From contig NZHT01000076.1 of the NCBI GenBank assembly GCA_002691385.1, forward strand, positions 1 through 46,949: DNA of 46,949 nucleotides. The letters run 5' to 3'. The notes under the pieces are model-generated. The model saw nothing but the letters and a program-made list of their open reading frames with translations, did not search any database and was not told where the DNA came from. This stretch comes from Flammeovirgaceae bacterium (GTDB taxonomy: Bacteria; Bacteroidota; Bacteroidia; Cytophagales; Cyclobacteriaceae). This document shows positions 37,149 through 45,799 of this stretch, one piece after another (the stretch's first letter is position 1; every line of letters begins with the position of its first letter). Position numbers and translations under genes: made by a program.

Positions 37149-37676
37149 GTGAAAACTAATGTTTTAAAGTCTTTTGATATCAACTTGACACGACTTAAAA
37201 ATGGCAAACACCATTTTCAATTTGAATTGATACCAGATTTTTTCGAAACTTTCGAAAATAATTTAGTCAAAAAAGGCTTTGGCAGCGCTTCCTTGGTTTT
37301 GGATAAATCTGAATCCATGATGACTTTGAACTTTACTATCAAAACTGAGATTCTGTTGACGTGTGATATCTCGTTAAAAAGTTATCGAGAATCCTTAACT
37401 TGTAAAAAAAAGCATATCGTTAAATTTGGATTGACTAATGAAGAATTAAGTGATGAAATAAGCACCATAGATTCGGCAATGCAGACATTAAATGTCTCTA
37501 GCTACATTTATGAATTTGTATCGCTAGAAATCCCAATGAAAAAAGTACACCCTAATCTAAGAAACCAAGAAAGAGCTGAGTTAGCCTATAAAGACGAAAC
37601 CCCTTCCTTAAATAGTCAAGAAAAGGATAACGCTGTGGATCCGAGATGGGAAGCACTGAAAAAAATTAAATTATAA
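37149..37676 (+). CDS. YceD-family (DUF177) protein
   Basis: The 175-residue protein is a member of the DUF177/YceD family. It has the usual pattern of alternating hydrophobic strands with ILLTCDISLKSYRESLTCKKK in the middle and a C-terminal DPRWEALKKI motif. YceD proteins are encoded directly before rpmF in most bacteria, and a role in large-subunit rRNA processing has been described in some organisms. The same gene order is seen here. The start is a GTG at 37149; there is no suitable ATG nearby. Confidence 0.87.
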   Translation: MKTNVLKSFDINLTRLKNGKHHFQFELIPDFFETFENNLVKKGFGSASLVLDKSESMMTLNFTIKTEILLTCDISLKSYRESLTCKKKHIVKFGLTNEELSDEISTIDSAMQTLNVSSYIYEFVSLEIPMKKVHPNLRNQERAELAYKDETPSLNSQEKDNAVDPRWEALKKIKL

Positions 37677-37694
37677 TCTAATAAGCAATATACA

Positions 37695-37886
37695 ATGGCG
37701 CATCCAAAACGAAAGATTTCGAAAACAAGAAGAGATAAGAGAAGGACTCATGTAAAAGCTTCTCCAAAAAATTACATCATCTGTCCAACCACAGGAGAAG
37801 CCCATTTACCACACCGTGCCTTTTGGTATGAGGGTAAACTTTATTACAAAGGGAAAGTAGTTATTGAAAAAGAAGTTTTAGCTTAG
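37695..37886 (+). CDS. rpmF: 50S ribosomal protein L32
   Basis: The 63-residue protein matches L32: [19 protein letters not shown], then [18 protein letters not shown], and a C-terminal tail with [14 protein letters not shown]. Many L32 proteins have four zinc-binding cysteines; here only one cysteine remains, in the position of the first pair, so this is the zinc-independent form. L32 is part of the large subunit near the peptidyl-transferase region. It lies 18 bp after the DUF177 gene and 60 bp before fabH. Confidence 0.96.
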   Translation: MAHPKRKISKTRRDKRRTHVKASPKNYIICPTTGEAHLPHRAFWYEGKLYYKGKVVIEKEVLA

Positions 37887-37946
37887 AGAATTACTGATCT
37901 GACTTTGAATTTTATATTTATATTCGGTAAGCAGATCCAATGATAT

Positions 37947-38948
37947 ATGTCAAAAATTACGGCTGCTATTACCGGTATCAACGGCTACGTCCCTGACTAT
38001 GTTTTGACCAATGATGAGTTGGCAACTATGGTAGACACCAACGATGAATGGATTGTTAGTAGAACAGGGATCAAAGAAAGGCGTATTCTCAAGGGATCTG
38101 GGAAAGGAGTCTCAATCATGGCCGTGGAAGCTGCGAAAGGACTTCTAAAAAAAACGAATACAAATCCTGAAGAAATTGATGGGATCATTTGTGCTACAAT
38201 TACACCTGACTTAACCTTTCCTGCTACTGCCAATCTCATCGCTGAGAAAATAGGTGCTAAACATGCCTTTGGGTTTGATCTTGCTGCTGCCTGCTCTGGC
38301 TTTTTGTTCGGATTAAGCACGGGGGCTAAGTTTATTGAATCAGGTTCGCATAAAAAAATAATAATAATTGGTGCCGATAAGATGTCCTCAATTTTAGATT
38401 ACCAAGACCGCACAACTTGCATCATTTTTGGTGATGGAGCTGGAGCTGCCCTTCTCGAAGCCAATCATGAGGAATTAGGTATTAAAGATGCTATTTTAAA
38501 GTCTGATGGCTCAGGGGAGGAATATCTAAATATAAAAGCAGGAGGAAGTCGATATCCGGCAAGTCTTGATACAATACGAAACAATGAGCACTATGTGTAT
38601 CAAGAGGGATCTGCCGTTTTTAAATTTGCCGTCACAAAGATGGCTGGTGTCGCCAAAGAAATCATGGATAGAAATAATTTAAAGAGTTCGGATGTTGCTT
38701 GGTTAGTTCCCCATCAGGCCAACAAAAGAATCATCGATGCAACAGCCAAACTTATGCAAGTACCTGACGATAAAATCATGATGAACATCTCTAGGTACGG
38801 TAATACAACAGGAGGTACAATACCTCTTTGTTTATGGGACTATGAAACACAACTTAAAAAAGGTGATAATCTTATTTTAGCTGCTTTTGGAGGTGGATTT
38901 ACTTGGGCCTCTATTTATTTAAAATGGGCTTACAACCCCGAAAATTAG
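37947..38948 (+). CDS. fabH: 3-oxoacyl-ACP synthase III (FabH)
   Basis: The 333-residue protein is a complete KAS III. The active-site cysteine is C116 in DLAAACSGFLFGL, the catalytic histidine lies in LVPHQANKRIID, and the asparagine in ISRYGNTTGGTIPL. It condenses acetyl-CoA with malonyl-ACP, the first step of fatty-acid elongation. It belongs to the same run as rpmF and is followed by efp after 7 bp and by the acetyl-CoA carboxylase genes, so initiation of fatty-acid synthesis and ribosome genes are grouped. Confidence 0.96.
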   Translation: MSKITAAITGINGYVPDYVLTNDELATMVDTNDEWIVSRTGIKERRILKGSGKGVSIMAVEAAKGLLKKTNTNPEEIDGIICATITPDLTFPATANLIAEKIGAKHAFGFDLAAACSGFLFGLSTGAKFIESGSHKKIIIIGADKMSSILDYQDRTTCIIFGDGAGAALLEANHEELGIKDAILKSDGSGEEYLNIKAGGSRYPASLDTIRNNEHYVYQEGSAVFKFAVTKMAGVAKEIMDRNNLKSSDVAWLVPHQANKRIIDATAKLMQVPDDKIMMNISRYGNTTGGTIPLCLWDYETQLKKGDNLILAAFGGGFTWASIYLKWAYNPEN

Positions 38949-38955
38949 AGATATT

Positions 38956-39519
38956 ATGGCTACTACTGCTGATATTAAAAATGGATTAGTTATTGAATAC
39001 AATCACGATCTATTCTCAATTATTGAATTTCAACACGTCAAGCCTGGAAAAGGACCAGCTTTTGTAAGAACAAAATTGAAAAGCTTATCTACCGGTCGTG
39101 TTATTGATAATACCTTTTCTGCAGGACATAAAATCACAACGGCGCGGGTAGAACGGCATAAGTACCAATACCTGTATAGAGATGATGTAGGTTATCACTT
39201 CATGCACACAGAGACCTACGAACAAATCCCTATTGACGTTAAGTTAATCAATGCACCACAATTCCTGAAAGATGGAGAAGAAGTTGAGGTACTTGTACAT
39301 ACTGAGCAAGAAAAGATTTTAGGAGCTGAAGTCCCCCAGCATGTAAACTTAAAAATTATCTATACCGAACCTGGATTAAAGGGAGATACTGCCACTAATG
39401 CCACCAAACAAGCTGAATTAGAAACAGGTGCCATTATTCAAGTCCCATTATTCATCAATCAAGATGAAATTATCAAGGTTGATACAAAAAATGGATCTTA
39501 CTCTGAAAGAGTCAAATAA
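38956..39519 (+). CDS. efp: Elongation factor P
   Basis: The 187-residue protein has three KOW/OB-like domains of EF-P. The first contains FQHVKPGKGPAFVRTKLKSL, with K32 at the site that is post-translationally modified or acts unmodified in peptide-bond formation. The last contains TGAIIQVPLFINQDEIIKVDTKNGSYSERVK, which is the usual end. EF-P helps ribosomes through polyproline stretches. No EpmA/EarP-type modification gene is visible nearby. It follows fabH by 7 bp. Confidence 0.97.
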   Translation: MATTADIKNGLVIEYNHDLFSIIEFQHVKPGKGPAFVRTKLKSLSTGRVIDNTFSAGHKITTARVERHKYQYLYRDDVGYHFMHTETYEQIPIDVKLINAPQFLKDGEEVEVLVHTEQEKILGAEVPQHVNLKIIYTEPGLKGDTATNATKQAELETGAIIQVPLFINQDEIIKVDTKNGSYSERVK

Positions 39520-39575
39520 TTATCCTAGATTTAGCCTTAAAATAAAAAATATTTAATAAGAGACTAGAAACAAAG

Positions 39576-40052
39576 ATGAAAGCAAAAGAAATCCGTGATC
39601 TTATCGACTATATAAAAAGTACCGGCCTCGAAGAGGTAAATATTGAAACCGAAACATTCAAAGTAAAAATCAAACGGTCTTCTGAAGTCATTTCACAACC
39701 TCATTACTCACCACCCCTAAACCTACCTCAAGCTGTCCCCAAAGAAACTCCTGAAACCGTAGGAGACGGTTCTAGTACTCCTGGAAAAGAAGTAGAAGAT
39801 AAAAAGTATATCACCATTAAGTCCCCCATGATTGGAACCATATATATGGCTCCAAATCCTGAATCGCCCGACTTTATTAAAGTGGGAGATGTTATAAAAC
39901 CAGGAGATACCGTTTGTGTGATAGAAGCCATGAAACTTTTCAACGAGATAGAAGCGGAAGTTTCTGGTACAGTAGTCAAAATAATTGCAGAGAATGCGAA
40001 TCCTGTTGAATATGATCAACCTTTATTTTTAATTAATCCTTCTAAAAAATAA
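39576..40052 (+). CDS. accB: Acetyl-CoA carboxylase biotin carboxyl carrier protein
   Basis: The 158-residue protein is AccB/BCCP. An N-terminal helix pair (KEIRDLIDYIKSTGLEEV) is followed by a proline-rich linker (residues 40-70). The C-terminal biotinyl domain carries the biotin-accepting lysine K120 in VIEAMKLFNEIEAE and the strand PMIGTIYMAPNPESPDFIKVGD. It carries CO2 from AccC to the carboxyltransferase; accA and accD are not in this window. AccC starts four bases after its stop, so the two subunits are expressed together. Confidence 0.96.
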   Translation: MKAKEIRDLIDYIKSTGLEEVNIETETFKVKIKRSSEVISQPHYSPPLNLPQAVPKETPETVGDGSSTPGKEVEDKKYITIKSPMIGTIYMAPNPESPDFIKVGDVIKPGDTVCVIEAMKLFNEIEAEVSGTVVKIIAENANPVEYDQPLFLINPSKK

Positions 40053-40055
40053 GCT

Positions 40056-41399
40056 GTGTTTCACAAAATTCTTATCGCAAATCGAGGAGAAATTGCACTT
40101 CGAATCATTCGAACTTGCAAAGAAATGGGTATAAAAACTGTAGCTGTCTATTCTACAGCAGATAAAGAAAGCTTACATGTACGATTTGCTGACGAGGCGG
40201 TATGTATCGGTGAGGCACCTAGTAAAAATTCCTATCTCAACATCCCAAATATTATTTCTGCTGCTGAAATTACCAATTCAGACGCGATACATCCTGGCTA
40301 TGGTTTTTTAGCTGAAAATGCTGAATTTTCTAAAGTTTGTGAAGAATATCAAATCAAGTTCATTGGAGCAAATGCTGATATGATCAATAATATGGGAGAT
40401 AAGGCTACTGCTAAAGACACCATGAAGCGCGCAGGTGTGCCTACCATTCCCGGATCGGAAGGGATCATTAATTCGATAAAAGAAGGTGAACTGATTGCCA
40501 AGGAAGTTGGATACCCCATAATGCTGAAAGCAACTGCTGGTGGTGGTGGTCGTGGCATGCGGTTGGTTAAAAAAAAACAAGAATTTCAAATGGCTTGGGA
40601 CAGTGCTCGACAAGAGTCTAGTGCAGCTTTTGGAAATGATGATCTTTATCTTGAAAAATTTATAGAAGAACCAAGACATATTGAGATTCAAATCATTGGG
40701 GATGCCACTGGTAGAGCCTGCCACCTCTCTGAACGAGATTGCTCCATTCAAAGGAGACATCAAAAACTTGTAGAAGAAACTCCCTCTCCTATTATCACAA
40801 CTAAACTTCGAGAAGATATGGGAAAAGCTGCAATAAAAGGAGCAGAAGCAATTAAATATGAAGGAGCTGGTACGGTAGAGTTTCTAGTTGATAAATATGG
40901 AAAATTTTACTTTATGGAAATGAACACCCGTATACAAGTAGAACATCCAATTACGGAAGAAGTCACAGATTATGATCTGATCAAAGAACAAATAAAAGTG
41001 GCTGCCGGAATTCACATCTCAGGAGAAAATTATTTACCTCAAATGCATTCAATTGAATGTAGAATCAATGCAGAAAATCCACGAAAAAACTTCAGACCTA
41101 ATCCTGGTAAAATAACCAATTTACATTTCCCAGGTGGACATGGAGTACGTGTAGACAGTCATGTTTATGCCGGATATACCATACCTCCGAACTATGATTC
41201 CATGATTGCCAAACTAATTGTAACGGCACAAACTAGGGAGGAAGCATTGATTAAAATGAAAAGGGCCCTAGAAGAAATGGTTATAGAAGGTGTTGAAACT
41301 ACTATTCCCTTCCATTTGAAACTTATGGACGACGAACAATTTAAGTCGGGAAATTTCACTACTGCTTTTTTGGAAACCTTTGATTTCAAGTCTATTTAA
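40056..41399 (+). CDS. accC: Acetyl-CoA carboxylase biotin carboxylase subunit
   Basis: The 447-residue protein is a complete biotin carboxylase. Features are [19 protein letters not shown], the glycine-rich ATP-grasp loop [14 protein letters not shown], the metal- and bicarbonate-binding regions [20 protein letters not shown] and [10 protein letters not shown], and a C-terminal domain ending before the stop at 41399. It uses ATP and bicarbonate to carboxylate biotin on AccB. Translation starts at a GTG at 40056. Its stop shares bases with the stop of the convergent glycosyltransferase gene. Confidence 0.97.
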   Translation: MFHKILIANRGEIALRIIRTCKEMGIKTVAVYSTADKESLHVRFADEAVCIGEAPSKNSYLNIPNIISAAEITNSDAIHPGYGFLAENAEFSKVCEEYQIKFIGANADMINNMGDKATAKDTMKRAGVPTIPGSEGIINSIKEGELIAKEVGYPIMLKATAGGGGRGMRLVKKKQEFQMAWDSARQESSAAFGNDDLYLEKFIEEPRHIEIQIIGDATGRACHLSERDCSIQRRHQKLVEETPSPIITTKLREDMGKAAIKGAEAIKYEGAGTVEFLVDKYGKFYFMEMNTRIQVEHPITEEVTDYDLIKEQIKVAAGIHISGENYLPQMHSIECRINAENPRKNFRPNPGKITNLHFPGGHGVRVDSHVYAGYTIPPNYDSMIAKLIVTAQTREEALIKMKRALEEMVIEGVETTIPFHLKLMDDEQFKSGNFTTAFLETFDFKSI

Positions 41400-42409
41400 A
41401 TAAAAAACCAAAAATCCTCTACGGGGTTTTTTCCCCATTTGGTAAAGTAGCTTTCAATCTCAGACTTTACTGAAGGCGAAGAAATAACTACTATTATTTG
41501 GGGTCTATTTAGACTTTTAATTGATGAAAAATGATGGATTTGGAAGCCAAATATATCTTTGCCTATTTTACGCTCATTATCACATACCCAATGTATCCCC
41601 TTCTCATATTTTTTTAAGACTTTTATAAGATCTTTGCCATTGCGACCTGCACCCCACACCACCAAGGGCCGTGATGAATCTCTATCTAGTTCAAAAAAAT
41701 ATTTTAATTTTAAATCAAAATATCTATTGTCTTTATATTCCATCCAAGTTCGAGAAATGCGATCTTCACGATCTCTCCAAAAATGGAGTATTTTATCTAT
41801 TCCAATGATTTTATAGCCCTTTTGGTAAAATCTAAAACATAAATCATAATCTTCGGGATAAACATCTGGATCAAAGGCACCAACAGCACTAAAATCTTCT
41901 TTGTGGATCAGCCAACAATGAGACGGAATGACGCATTCTTTATAAATCTGCTGGTAATGAGTACTTGTCCTTGCTACTTGATTCAGCCATTGATCGTATC
42001 GTTGAAAACCCGGACCTACAGCTCCTTTTTCAACAAAATGCTTAACCCCACCGGCCACAACAACTCCTTTCCCATGTAATGTCCAGACCTCAAACATAGC
42101 TTCCAATTTATCTGATGGCATAATATCATCCGAATCCATTCGATTGATTAAAGTCCCACGACAATGTTGATACCCTTCTTTTAATGCTGGATTAAGTCTT
42201 TGACTCGTGTTTTGAAAAATTCGAATCCTTTTATCTTGCCGCGCGTAATCATTTAATCGTTCCCATGAATCATCCGAGGAATGGTCATTTACCGCTATAA
42301 GTTCCCAATTTTCGTAAGTTTGTGTAAGGATAGAATCGAGACACTCGGCCAAATAAGGACCCGTATTCTTTACTGCCATTATAATTGAAATAAGAGATCT
42401 AGGTTCCAT
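41396..42409 (-). CDS. Family 2 glycosyltransferase with C-terminal Rossmann-like domain
   Basis: The 337-residue protein has an N-terminal GT-A glycosyltransferase domain (about 1-235). It contains [30 protein letters not shown] and the nucleotide-metal motif NRMDSDDIM with D92-D95. The C-terminal part (about 245-337) begins with [20 protein letters not shown], a glycine-rich Rossmann-like loop, and continues with [18 protein letters not shown]. This tail resembles NAD- or nucleotide-binding domains seen in sugar-modifying proteins. The sugar donor and acceptor are unknown. Neighbours do not form a polysaccharide cluster. It is divergent from the ABC exporter. Confidence 0.85.
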   Translation of the reverse strand: MEPRSLISIIMAVKNTGPYLAECLDSILTQTYENWELIAVNDHSSDDSWERLNDYARQDKRIRIFQNTSQRLNPALKEGYQHCRGTLINRMDSDDIMPSDKLEAMFEVWTLHGKGVVVAGGVKHFVEKGAVGPGFQRYDQWLNQVARTSTHYQQIYKECVIPSHCWLIHKEDFSAVGAFDPDVYPEDYDLCFRFYQKGYKIIGIDKILHFWRDREDRISRTWMEYKDNRYFDLKLKYFFELDRDSSRPLVVWGAGRNGKDLIKVLKKYEKGIHWVCDNERKIGKDIFGFQIHHFSSIKSLNRPQIIVVISSPSVKSEIESYFTKWGKNPVEDFWFFI

Positions 42410-42423
42410 TGAATAAAATGATC

Positions 42424-42452
42424 GAAATTTAAAATAAGAACTAAGATGACAA
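42424..42452 (-). promoter_or_regulatory. Candidate promoter of the glycosyltransferase gene
   Basis: On the minus strand TTG and TAAATTTC are separated by 18 bp and lie 15 bp before the ATG. The spacing fits Bacteroidota promoters; the -7 element has one mismatch (last base) to TAnnTTTG. Confidence 0.35.
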
Positions 42453-42578
42453 TTATAGTTAAAATGATCTGATGATTGATCATTTAATGGCTATGCTAAA
42501 ATTACTATCCAATCTATTCTGTTTCGGTCGTCTAGTCAGTAAAATATTTTAGATTTATTTTTTTGTAATTTAGGCATT

Positions 42579-44315
42579 ATGACAAAATCAAAAGTAACCC
42601 TAAGTAACGTTTTTAGAACTATTATTTGGCCTAGAAAAAAACCTATTCTAATCGGACTTTTTTTAATTATTCTAAGCAGACTTTCTAGTTTAGTATTACC
42701 TGGAGCAAGTCAGTACTTAATGGATGATGTCATTATAAATAAGGATACAGAAATGCTAAAAAACTTATTATTATGGGTGATTGGAGCCCTAACAATACAA
42801 GCCATTACCTCCTTTTTGTTGACTAAAATATTGAGTGTCGAAGCCCAGCACCTCATCGCTAAACTCCGCACTCAAGTCCAAAAAAAAGTAATTTATTTAC
42901 CAACGCGCTTTTTCGATAACACAAAGTCGGGCGAATTGGTCTCTCGAATCATGTCTGATGTAGAAGGAGTACGTAACCTGGTAGGAACTGGTCTTGTTCA
43001 GCTATTTGGGGGCATATTAACAGCATTTGTTTCTTTAGCCTTGTTGATTAGAATAAGCCCCACGATGACAATTTATGTATTGGTTCCTGTGACCATTTTT
43101 GGAGTCGTCTCGTTAAAGGCCTTCGGATATATTCGACCCATTTTTCGGGAAAGAGGAAAAATCAATGCAGAGGTCACAGGTCGACTGACAGAAACATTAA
43201 ATGGCGTACGTGTAATCAAAGGATTTAATGCAGAAAAACAAGAAATTAAAACTTTTGAAGAGGGGACTGAAAAGTTATTCTTAAATGTTAAAAAAAGTCT
43301 TACTGCGACGAGCATTATCACTAGTTCAGCGATTTTTTTACTGGGACTCTCTAGTACAGGGATTATGGGCATAGGAGGTTACATGATCATGAACAATGAC
43401 CTTACTATAGGAGAATTTTTGTCCTTCACCTTATATCTAGGATTCATGATTGCCCCTATTGTACAAATGAGTAATATTGGAAGCCAACTCACTGAAGCTT
43501 TTGCCGGACTCGACAGAACTGAGGAATTAATGAATATGGAATCCGAATGCGATGGTTCCACTCGAATCCAGAAAATCAAAAATATTGAAGGTCATGTTAA
43601 GTTTAATAACGTGACCTTTGGTTACGAGGAAGAAAAAAAAGTCCTCCATGATATCTCATTTGATGCACAGCCAGGATCAGTCACAGCATTGGTTGGATCA
43701 TCTGGATCTGGAAAATCAACTATAGCAGCACTAGCAGCTAGTTTCATAACTCCAAATACAGGCACTATAACCATTGATGGACATGACCTTTCTCTAATCT
43801 CTTTGGAAAACTTTAGGAGTCAGTTGGGTGTGGTACTTCAAGATGAATTTTTATTTGAAGGTACTATTAAAGAAAATATTTTATTTCCTAGACCCTATGC
43901 AACCGACGCGGAACTCAGGGCTGCGGCAAAGGCAGCTTATGTTACTGAATTTACTGATCGATTTGAAGAGGGTATGTCCACGGTGATAGGTGAACGTGGA
44001 ATTAAATTATCAGGAGGTCAAAGACAACGAATAGCCATAGCCCGAGCCATCTTAGCTAATCCCAGAATATTGATTTTGGATGAAGCTACTTCCAATTTAG
44101 ATACAGAGAGTGAGTCATACATTCAAAAAAGTCTTGAAAATCTCATGGGTGGCAGAACTACCTTCGTCATTGCTCACAGGCTGAGCACTATACGACGAGC
44201 AAATCAAATCCTCGTGATTGAAGATGGAATAATTGCCGAAAATGGTACACATAATCATTTAATAAATAAAGAAGGACGGTATTTCGAATTATATAATTAT
44301 CAGGCAAGAATATAA
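42579..44315 (+). CDS. MsbA-type ABC exporter (fused membrane and ATPase domains)
   Basis: The 578-residue protein is a half-transporter. Six membrane helices fill about residues 15-330, with TGRLTETLNGVRVIKGFNAE as the coupling region. The ATPase domain has Walker A GSSGSGKST at about 373-381, the signature LSGGQRQRIAIARAIL near 477, Walker B ILILDEATSNLD and the switch VIAHRLSTI. Such homodimers flip lipids, lipid A or other hydrophobic molecules outward. The sequence is closest in kind to MsbA/LmrA-type exporters, but the substrate cannot be told. Confidence 0.92.
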   Translation: MTKSKVTLSNVFRTIIWPRKKPILIGLFLIILSRLSSLVLPGASQYLMDDVIINKDTEMLKNLLLWVIGALTIQAITSFLLTKILSVEAQHLIAKLRTQVQKKVIYLPTRFFDNTKSGELVSRIMSDVEGVRNLVGTGLVQLFGGILTAFVSLALLIRISPTMTIYVLVPVTIFGVVSLKAFGYIRPIFRERGKINAEVTGRLTETLNGVRVIKGFNAEKQEIKTFEEGTEKLFLNVKKSLTATSIITSSAIFLLGLSSTGIMGIGGYMIMNNDLTIGEFLSFTLYLGFMIAPIVQMSNIGSQLTEAFAGLDRTEELMNMESECDGSTRIQKIKNIEGHVKFNNVTFGYEEEKKVLHDISFDAQPGSVTALVGSSGSGKSTIAALAASFITPNTGTITIDGHDLSLISLENFRSQLGVVLQDEFLFEGTIKENILFPRPYATDAELRAAAKAAYVTEFTDRFEEGMSTVIGERGIKLSGGQRQRIAIARAILANPRILILDEATSNLDTESESYIQKSLENLMGGRTTFVIAHRLSTIRRANQILVIEDGIIAENGTHNHLINKEGRYFELYNYQARI

Positions 44316-44381
44316 GTTATTCTGTTTAGATCGATGGATTACTAACGAAGCTAGAAAAAATATAAAACACTACAGACAGTA

Positions 44382-44762
44382 TTAATGCCGAATGCTACTT
44401 TTGACTAAATCTACGGGACCTAATTTTTTCTTATCTATGAGCTTCTTATTACCTTCAATAAGTTGTAACTCTACTGGTGCAAAACTTAACTTTTTGGTTT
44501 TATCAAAAGCTTGATTAAAAAAGAACTTCGCTTCAGTTAACTCACCTTTCCCGAAATGGTAAGCATTTATATTTTTCTTCAAAGGCGCACCGGGAATAAC
44601 AAAATAAGTGACAGCATTTACCGAGTACGTAGGTTTAAAAAAAATTAAGAAATTATTTATTCCTGTCTTAATATTATTCGAAAAATTTTTAAATGCTCTC
44701 CCTAATACCATAGTTGATTCAAATGTTTTATCAAACTTATCATTTTGATCGATACGAACCAA
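44382..44762 (-). CDS. Unrecognised protein in frame behind the CBS gene
   Basis: The frame from TTG 44762 encodes 126 residues; the first ATG, at 44711, would give about 109. The protein is basic, with YSVNAVTYFVIPGAPLKKN and NAYHFGKGELTEAKFFFNQ as its most ordered segments. I do not recognise a family. It lies in exactly the same reading frame as the CBS gene, whose TAA stop is nine codons upstream across a T-rich segment with no other stop. It could be a separate small gene, a remnant, or a tail reached by readthrough. The lack of an ATG near the N-terminus lowers confidence that it is expressed as drawn. Confidence 0.45.
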   Translation of the reverse strand: MVRIDQNDKFDKTFESTMVLGRAFKNFSNNIKTGINNFLIFFKPTYSVNAVTYFVIPGAPLKKNINAYHFGKGELTEAKFFFNQAFDKTKKLSFAPVELQLIEGNKKLIDKKKLGPVDLVKSSIRH

Positions 44763-44789
44763 CCTATCTGAAAAAAAATATCGAAAAAA

Positions 44790-45248
44790 TTACCTCCAAG
44801 TGCTACTTCTGACTTTCTTAAATGCTCTAATTACATCCTTTTGGCTGATCTGTCCAACAAGTTTTTCTTTAAAAACAACAGGAAATCTTCTAAGCTTTCT
44901 TTTTAGAAACATCTGTGCTACTTCAAAAATATTGAGATTGGGTGCAATAAAAACTACTTCTTTGGTCATGTATGCTGAGATAGAACCTGTTTCAATGGGC
45001 ATATTATGATACTTACCCCTAATTATTTCCTTCATACAATCAGATTCAGATATCATTCCAACTAATTCATTTTGCTCATTGACCACAGGTGCTCCTGAGA
45101 TATTTTTACTCAACAATAGATTCATTGCCTCAATGATGGGTTGATCAGGCTTAAATTTAATTAATCTAGTTGCCATATAATCTTTTACCAAAAGATTTTG
45201 CTTATCTACTTCTTTCGGTATTTGTAAACCCCGATAACTTTTTATCAT
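44790..45248 (-). CDS. Two-CBS-domain protein
   Basis: The 152-residue protein is a CBS pair with little else. The first domain (about 20-80) has VKDYMATRLIKFKPDQPIIEAM and SGAPVVNEQNELVGMISESDCMK. The second (about 90-145) has YMTKEVVFIAPNLNIFEVAQMF and RRFPVVFKEKLVGQISQKDVIRAF. Stand-alone CBS pairs bind adenosine nucleotides and regulate partner proteins; no partner is evident. It ends with KKVRSSTWR, a normal CBS-protein end, so its TAA looks like a genuine stop. Confidence 0.88.
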   Translation of the reverse strand: MIKSYRGLQIPKEVDKQNLLVKDYMATRLIKFKPDQPIIEAMNLLLSKNISGAPVVNEQNELVGMISESDCMKEIIRGKYHNMPIETGSISAYMTKEVVFIAPNLNIFEVAQMFLKRKLRRFPVVFKEKLVGQISQKDVIRAFKKVRSSTWR

Positions 45249-45394
45249 TTCATCATATTTTAATTTACAAAGTCAGATAAGATAGTAGAAATAAAAGAAT
45301 TATGCAAATAAATATGGTAAATATTACCTTATCCCAAATAATATTTTAAATATTCACAGAAAGTAAGCATTTCTAAACTTATTCGTATCCTTAC

Positions 45395-45635
45395 ATGAAG
45401 GCACGTTCAATATCTTCACAAGAATCATCATCAAGCCATGTTGAAGTAGACCAAGATACAGAAAGGAACAAATAATTATTTTTCTAGCCATGATACAGGA
45501 GAAGATATTAAATTGCAATTTTACAAACCCCCATTAATGAACCAAGTAGTAGAAAAAATGGCCAATGACTTTAGGATTCCTCCAGAAAATATACACTTCA
45601 ACGATATTATAGGCCCATCAGCTAGATTAAAATAG
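45395..45635 (+). pseudogene. Broken ORF remnant, weakly resembling an eCIS DUF4157 N-terminus
   Basis: The spacer 45249-45799 has no intact gene. On the plus strand an ATG at 45395 opens a 26-residue Ser-rich frame (KARSISSQESSSSHVEVDQD) ending at 45475. In another frame, one base shift away, NYFSSHDTGEDIKLQFYKPP continues into LMNQVVEKMANDFRIPPENIHF and stops at 45635. Read together these look like one decayed 80-residue N-terminal piece. The sequence QVVEKMANDF..ENIHFN..SARL has a faint likeness to the DUF4157 domain (KMExxFxxDFSxVxIHxxS), but this is weak. Nothing else was recognised in the spacer. Confidence 0.35.
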
Positions 45636-45799
45636 GCCGTAAATACCGTCCATTTTATTATGAGTAACCAAAAAATTCATTGGATTTTGAGAACCTGTTT
45701 TTACACTATTACATTACCTTTATATGAAGAATAAAAACGAAAAAAGTTCCTATTATCGGTTATCTCTACCTAAAACATGCGAGTCAATAGATACTTTCT

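Noticed and set aside
37695-37886. L32 with missing zinc cysteines as a damaged gene
   Set aside because: The rest of the protein is intact and zinc-independent L32 forms are known; it is a variant and not a defect.
39723-40763. Antisense ORFs opposite accB and accC
   Set aside because: They are reading-frame shadows of strongly conserved genes and show no family-like motifs.
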